Below are positions 58,317-64,000 of a DNA stretch of 64,000 nucleotides, in pieces. This DNA is from Clusia tigrina (Eukaryota; Arthropoda; Insecta; Diptera; Clusiidae): assembly GCA_920105625.2 (NCBI GenBank), contig OV050032.1, forward strand, positions 197,331,791-197,395,790. Direction: 5' to 3'. Each line of letters starts with the position of its first letter. The stretch's first letter is position 1. The notes beneath the pieces were generated by a model. It had not been told where the DNA came from and ran no database searches. It worked only from the letters and a program-made list of their open reading frames with translations. The translations under genes and the position numbers were made by a program.

Positions 58317-59094
58317 GTGTCCGCTACGGACGCTGGCAGCGAAAAAGACTTTCCATTCTCTGTTTTCTCTGCTACCAACAATTGAAAAGAACTTTACATA
58401 AAAAAGTGTACAGCAATTGAAGATGATTTGCCGATTGCGCAACAACAATTTCTGCATGAAAAACAACACAGCTGCCCTATAAAAGCAGCAGAAACACACA
58501 CACACGCGTTATACCTAATCCAGCATAGACAACACTCTTTTTTCTACAGAGTGTCCAAAGCATAGCTGCCTTCTTTTCTTCAGCATCATCAGCAATAATA
58601 GCTCTTTACATTGGCATCGCAATTTTAACAATATCTTTTCTACCTCTCCACCATCAACAGAAACGAATTTATCCAGGAATACTTCGATAAAATGCTCCTG
58701 TAACTATTGGAGTCACGCTAGCTGACCCAAAAAGGTACAAGGACATACCAAACGACTCTGGCAGAACACTATGTGGCAAAGGTATTCACAATTACTTCCT
58801 GCGGTACTCACATACGCCTGGCAGAGACACGCTGATACAACTCTCATCGACTTGTTTAAGAATTTGTCTTAGCTAAAAAGTTTATAAATGAACAGAAATG
58901 AATTATAATTTTCAACTAAGAACTATTTGCAAATAAGAGTTTATACTAATCCTGGACACAAATACAGTACGAAGATGAGTTGCACCCAAAATATATGGGG
59001 TAACCATTCAGCTCCAGAATACTGAAATCTCACAAGGATTTTATGCTAAGAAAATTAAATTTTGCACAGAAATACAGTTCATAAGATGAGTTGC

Positions 59095-59865
59095 AAAAAA
59101 GAATGGAAAGGTCTCTAACTGAGACGTATAAAATCAGGGAAAACTCCCTCTTATGATATATTGACGGTTCTAAGACAATGGACGGAGCTGGGGCAGGAGT
59201 ATTTGGCCCTAGAACCAACTATTAAGAACTTAAGGGGTCTTTCCCAAGCATTTTTAAGCGGAGATTCACGCTATTGGAAGATGTGCCCAAATCAAACGGG
59301 AAACGAGATGGCAGACAAACTTGCCAGGAAGGGAGCATCATCTCCATTTGTAGGACCCGAACCATTCTGTGGATTAGGATCGGATAACATCTCCCGTATT
59401 ATCTGGTAAGAAGAGGATAGACAAAGACGATTGTACTGGGAAAAATTACCGGGGTTATCACATTCCAAATTAGCGCTAGGGACATACAACCCAAAACGCT
59501 ACGAGGACTGTATGAATCTAACGAAGAACAACTTGAGAATCATTACGGGACTTTTAACAGGACATTGTAGGTTGAATTATCACCTAACAAAACTGGGAAT
59601 TTTCCCTGATGCTCTCTGTAGGTTCTGCAAGGAAGAGGACGAGACCGCACAACATGTGTTAGGAACTTGCTCCGCCCTGATGCACAAGAAAAGGAAACAC
59701 CTTGGCGTATTCATCATACTCGATGTAGAACTCAGACTCTGTGAAGTAGTACCAATACTGCAATTGGGCTAAGAGAAACACTCTAGGTCCACGAAGGGGG
59801 CACAATAGATCTTATAGGTCGTAGTGCAACATCCCCTCAACGATAATAATAATAATCTGATAGTC
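59095..59865 (+). mobile_element. LINE-G1, RNase H to tail
   Basis: Plus strand: YIDGSKTMDGAGAGVFGPRTNY-stop (59160), a decayed middle with part of RNase H missing, GNEMADKLARKGASSPFVGP and EPFCGLGSDNIS (59305-59395), then an open stretch LPGLSHSKLALGTYNPKRYE, LRIITGLLTGHCRLNYHLTK, DALCRFCKEEDETAQHVLGTC (zinc knuckle) to a stop at 59770. 3' UTR with GCACAATAGATCTTATAGG and an (ATA)n tail at 59840-59856. Dead copy. Confidence 0.87.
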
Positions 59866-59879
59866 AAATAGGACTCAAG

Positions 59880-60540
59880 AGTTTGAGCTAACCTCTGGTG
59901 AGGTCTAAACTTGTATAGGACTGTATTGAGCAGCTGAACTCCCTAGGAAGTATGAACAAGTTATCTCTAATGTGGGTACCAGGCCACATAGGAGTAGAGG
60001 GAATTGAGAAGGCTGATAGCTTAGCAAGAAAGGCTGCGGCCTCTCCTTTCAACGGCCCTGAACCCTTCTGTGGACTATCATCCAATACCATTGGGTGTGT
60101 GCTGAAGAAGTGTTCACATGCAAAAATAATTCAAACCTGGAACACTCTTCCGGGATGAAGAGTTAATAAATATGTCTCGGAGTAAATTAAGAATCATCGC
60201 AGGCATTTTAAGCGGGCACTGCAGACTCAACTACCATACGAACAAGTTGGGTATATCTTCAGATGCCATCTGTCGATTCTGTGGAGAAAGTGAAGAAACC
60301 TCATTGTACCTGATCACAGACTGCAGACCATTGGCACATAAAAGACTGGTGTTTGGGAGAAGATATGTTAGATATGAGCAAGATCTATCAATTGGAATCC
60401 TCCAAAATATATGAATTCCTGTCGAAAATTAACCTGACTGAAAATTTGTAGATGAGACTATTCTCATCTTTCAAATAAGTAGGGGCATCACAATAGATCT
60501 TCAGGTCACGGTGTATAACGCCCTCAAGTAAATATAATCG
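59880..60540 (+). mobile_element. LINE-G2, RNase H end to tail
   Basis: Plus strand: LSLMWVPGHIGVEGIEKADS and LARKAAASPFNGPEPFCGLS (59958-60070), a frameshift at about 60110-60160, LRIIAGILSGHCRLNYHTNK, DAICRFCGESEETSLYLITDC (knuckle) and an ORF2 stop at 60414. 3' UTR: CTTTCAAATAAGTAGGGGCA ... CGCCCTCAAGTAAATATAAT. Related to but distinct from LINE-G1 directly upstream. Confidence 0.87.
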
Positions 60541-61995
60541 AATCCTGGACACCGACGAGTATACCCCGAATCTCAGTTAATTTTTATCTTTTATATTAAA
60601 AACTAACATATACGAGTAGTTCGTTGACTCCTTGTTTTCAGGATATATTTGGTGGATATATTTAGGATATATTTTGAACAGCAAGTGACCATGTTCATAT
60701 CAGTAATTTGATTTAATACCAATTCACTGAAGCAATCGTCAACCAAATTATTTCGTACAGAGTGGAAAAACACTCTAAAAGTCATCACTTTACTTGTAGA
60801 ACACTGATCGCAACTGCTTCCAAGTCACAAGTGCCTCTCTCTCTTCACTACAAGTCTGCTTTCCAATTGTTCTGCTGCTTTCTAATTATTCCAGCAAATT
60901 CCATAAATTAGCGCTAAGGACATGGCATCGATATTCATTCCTGACAATAATGTCCTGTCACCAATGACTTAATGATTTTTCGCTAATTTGTTATTTTATC
61001 AAAGAATCCTTGTGGAGTTATGATTGACGAGAAAACTATTTCTTCCAATTTTGAAGCCATTTCGTCAAACTTGCACCACAATTCTCTGCATTATTATTGG
61101 GACCAGCACCACTTCCAGAGAGTCTTTCACGTTTTCTGTTTTTATATGAATTTGTAAACAAAAGTAATTGAGGACTCAATGAAAGCTTCCTTATTTACTT
61201 AATCGTGTGCTTAAGCTCATATCCCATATCAATAAAGCCCTATAAGAAGAGAATCTATCGTCACACAGAAGTAACATGTCTGCTGTAAGTGAAGGACATC
61301 ATCCCCATCACATAATATCTGCAGGATAAATCGCTAACAGGCCTTTGAGGCTTAACGTAACTGTTAGGGAGGTGATTTTAGTGAATAAAAGTCTCACACT
61401 CTTGGGTGGTGCGTACCCCCTCGGGTTTTTTTGAACATTTCCCCTCCCTAGGGAAAAAAAAGATACAGAACTAGCAAAACTAGCGAGAGTTCCAATAAAA
61501 AGTCTTTGTTGGATAAGATCGCTCCATACATATTTATTATTATAAATTTTTAATTATTTAATGTTAATTTGTATTTCCTTTATTCCGGGCCACTCTAATA
61601 GTGTTTGTATATTTTGTTTAAGAAATAACAACATACGTATATACATACGGTTATTAGTTCTTTCGTTTGACCAGTATGTATGTGTGTTGTTGTTGCTCTT
61701 GGTCTCATCTTCGATGAGAGGAAGAATGACAACAACAACAGCAGCACAGTTGCAAGAATTTACTTCCAATAGCTCATTCAGCAACTGCTTTGTTATTGTT
61801 ATTCCCTTTTGCAGTCGCTGCTTAAAGTAAATGCTTTCCGTTTTTGTTTTGCATTTGGTGGTCTGGTGACAAATTACTTTGTATAATAAAAATCAGTTGA
61901 AAATAAGAGAAGCGTACGAAAGGTTTAATTTTTTAGAGCGCTAGTTTGGGCCACAAAATAAATAAAGGTTTCTGCGCAACAGTCATTATTGACAT
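60541..61995. other. Unique AT-rich DNA, no gene seen
   Basis: Frames such as 60603-60788 (-) and 61561-61830 (+) have no recognised domain; the latter overlaps a TTG/CAA simple-repeat stretch near 61685-61745. Confidence 0.5.
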
Positions 61996-62717
61996 TCGTT
62001 TAGGTAGGTAGGTAGGTAAGGCGGCCATCCTAAGGGCGCACTTAGGCCATCATTGACCCCTTATGATACCGCATGAGACAACAGGTCCCATCCCTTTCAA
62101 GAGTCCAGCCATTTAGAGGTTGTAATGAAGCAGTTGATTGAGCTAATCTTTTTATTTGAAATATCTCCCAAAGTGAACAGAAAGTGATCACCCAGGAAAG
62201 TGCGCCTCCTTCTAGACAACTCTGAACACACGCATAACAAGTGTTCAATGGACTCTTGCTCCTGCTCGTCCATCCAACTCCTATAGAAGCCGTTAGAGGC
62301 ATCCCCCAGCCTACACCCGAGAGTGCCCATAGTCCAGAGTCCCGTTAGGTCACTAATCAATGAAGCTATACTTTGTCTATTTAGAGCCAGTAGGTCCTTA
62401 GAACGCTTGACATTTATCTCTGGCCAGGTTTGTCTGCTACCATCAGTACCCAAGATCCAATGTCCCGTTAGGACACTTACTACGGAGTCTATGCTTAGTC
62501 TATTTAGTGATAATAAATCTTTTGAGTGCTTGAGAGTTATTTCCGGCTAGGTTTGTCTAGCTATTTTGCATGCTGTACCTTCAAAGACCAGGACCTCCCC
62601 AAATGCAACAGATTAAGCATCTAGTCAAAGCCTACAGTTGGAGTCGTTCTGATGGCTCCACTTATGAATACCTCTGCCGTTCTTTGCACCTTTGTTACCA
62701 CTTTTGATTGTTTTTTT

Positions 62718-62930
62718 TTTTAATAGGAAGAAAGCATCGCATGGCATTGGCCATAGCCGTCAGTGGGTGACTTGAACTACCCTAAAACCTCCTCTCGTCC
62801 ATATGAGTTGATCCTCCCGGAACTTTTCCGTTAAGTAATACATCGGGAGGCCAGCCTGTTGTATGTGGACTTACTTAGGGCTGTCCACTAAGCAAGCACC
62901 CCATAAAAAGGACTGGTTATACCACAACTG
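62718..62930 (-). mobile_element. Poly(A)-bounded segment inside LINE-I
   Basis: The left edge is a 14-T run (62709-62722 area), i.e. a poly(A) end on the minus strand, preceded there by GCTTTCTTCCTATT. It lies between LINE-I RT pieces. Probably a short 5'-truncated insertion of a poly(A)-tailed element; the right boundary is unclear because RT-like codons resume gradually. Confidence 0.45.
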
Positions 62931-63262
62931 TGTATATCCAATAGGCTGTCCCTTAGGCTGTAACCCCCCTCTTTTACCTATAACTCTGCATTCCTGAGTA
63001 CAGAGCTACTTGGTCTTTTTGAATGCGCTCACTTATATTAGCCTGCTAGTTCAGCTTTTTATCCAGGATCAAGCCCAGATAGTTGGCTTCCTCTTTATAT
63101 GTGTAAATCCAATAAGCCGCCTTAGGCTGCAACCCCCATTTTTTACCTATAACTCCTTTGCAAGAGTACAGAGCTACCTGAGCCTTCCTAATTCGTTCGC
63201 TTATATTAGCCTTCCAGTTCAGCTTCCTATCTAGGATCACGCCCAGATATTTAGCCTCCTCG
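62930..63262. repeat. 171-bp tandem duplication inside LINE-I RT
   Basis: CCAATAGGCTGTCCCTTAGG at 62938 and CCAATAAGCCGCCTTAGG at 63109 start two diverged copies, both encoding (minus strand) EEAxYLGxILDxKLN, IRKAQVALYSC-like and GLQPK. The right-hand copy is the better preserved. Confidence 0.88.
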
Positions 63263-64000
63263 ACAAGGTAAATATCTACACCCATTAGTTTTGGAGCGAT
63301 AAATTGAGGAATTTTATACTTCCTAGTGAAGAGTATCAGCTTAGTCAGGTACGGCTTAACCTCCAACCCACAGTCAGTAGTCCATTTGGAGAGAATGTTC
63401 AACAAGTCTCTCAGAGTAGATATGTATTTACCCGAGATACTTATTGCAACCTGATACGCATACGCAACCACATTGCACCCTTTCCTCTCCTTGTTCGGCA
63501 GAGCAGCTCATTTACCGCAACATTCCTTCCAGAGTAGGGGTGAAGGAACTCCACCTTGAGCTGTGCCTCTGCACACGGACTTCTTGGCCGATGCCGTCCC
63601 CAGCTGTGAATTGATTATCCTGCTACGAAGCACATTTTCAATCCACCTGCTAATGGCGGGTTCCACCTACAAGTCTCGCATCGCACCGCTTATTGCATCT
63701 GATTTGATGTTGTTAAGAGCTCTCTCAATGTCCAGGAAGGGCACTAAGGAGAACTCCTTGTTATGCAGGGAGCACTCAATACTAGAGACTAATCGGTTGA
63801 GACCGCGATTTACCCTTTAGGTAGGCATGCTGAGAGACTGACGAGTTCTGTCTGCCTATAGTGAGCCTCAGATGAATGTCTAACAACTTTTCCAGGAGTT
63901 TCAGACAGCAGGAGGACAGACTAATGGACCTTAAGTCCCGTGAAGCTTTGTGCGAGCTTCTGCCTGCTTTGGGTATACAAATGACCCTCACATGCTTCCA

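Larger units (their letters stand above)
55501..59094. other. Unique island with CA and CTG/TTG tracts
   Basis: (CA)n at 56014-56052, GT-rich at 56338-56425, GTT/GCT run at 56680-56755, and a 21-bp triplicate at 58254-58316. Open frames here (for example 56320-56824) are built from these tracts. A 49-bp LINE-B tail lies at 57733-57781. No gene supported. Confidence 0.55.
61996..64000 (-). mobile_element. LINE-I, RT to tail, runs off window
   Basis: Minus-strand element. At the left, an (ACCT)n tail (61996-62018) and 3' UTR; then, reading leftward, ORF2 end: TWPEINVKRSKDLLALNRQS, SDLTGLWTMGTLGCRLGDAS, ESIEHLLCVCSELSRRRRTF (62440-62190). A second partial copy of the linker lies at 62440-62560. 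RT thumb: KVQRTAEVFISGAIRTTPT-like (62690-62640). RT palm and thumb: ISISGKYISTLRDLLNIL, KLMGVDIYLVEEAKYLGVIL, RIRKAQVALYSCKGVIGKKW (63460-63080). RT fingers: FLDIEGAFNNIKSDAISGAL-like (63740-63680) and VICIPKAGRSSHKASRDLRS (63985-63925). The YADD box is replaced by YAYQ. Interrupted by frameshifts, a 171-bp duplication and a poly(T)-bounded segment. Dead copy. Confidence 0.87.

Overview
This is eukaryotic, gene-poor DNA from an insect, most likely a higher fly (Brachycera; a tephritid-type fruit fly fits best, but the species cannot be fixed from sequence alone). The signs are long AT-rich unique stretches with dense (CA)n, (GT)n and CAA/CAG runs, no bacterial gene packing, a centrosomin-like gene, and many decayed LINE retrotransposons of RNase H-bearing and RTE-like types. 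Family letters (LINE-A, B, E, G, I, J, K, L; repeats D, H, M) are labels local to this window.

Layout. 1-1.6 kb: a 31-bp minisatellite. 2.7-4.3 kb: unique DNA with simple repeats. 4.3-7.5 kb: two decayed RTE-like LINEs, the first ending in a (TA)n tail. 8-12 kb: unique DNA, a tRNA-like relic, LINE-J copies. 12.4-12.7 kb: dispersed repeat M. 14-15.8 kb: LINE-A split by LINE-B. 18.1-23.2 kb: about 5 kb of a 14-bp satellite with higher-order duplications. 23.9-24.5 kb: second copy of M with an expanded 34-bp minisatellite. 24.86-26.05 kb: the only convincing intact protein gene, an intronless 395-codon reading frame with an N-terminal centrosomin CM1-like motif and coiled coil. 28.0-30.8 kb: a 0.7-kb inverted repeat around a LINE-B copy. 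30.8-31.6 kb: LINE-K split by LINE-I. 32.4-34.9 kb: unique island. 35.2-38.2 kb: LINE-G, LINE-L (ORF1/ORF2 junction) and LINE-E pieces. 40.8-43.1 kb: the longest LINE-B copy, itself interrupted. 47.5-49.1 kb: a 115-bp tandem array. 49.4-50.4 kb: permuted inverted repeats and a 160-nt hairpin. 51.5-55.5 kb: LINE-K, E, B and A remnants. 55.6-58.6 kb: unique island with a 49-bp LINE tail in a perfect target duplication. 59.1-60.5 kb: two adjacent LINE-G copies. 62-64 kb: LINE-I with most of a reverse transcriptase, running off the end.

The genes do not form a pathway. The window reads as an intergenic or intronic desert in which unique islands alternate with blocks of nested retrotransposons and tandem repeats. 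The most notable item is the CM1-motif gene next to two tandem-repeat arrays. The LINE history can partly be ordered from target-site duplications and interruptions: K before I, A before B, B before G1, E before the duplication of D.
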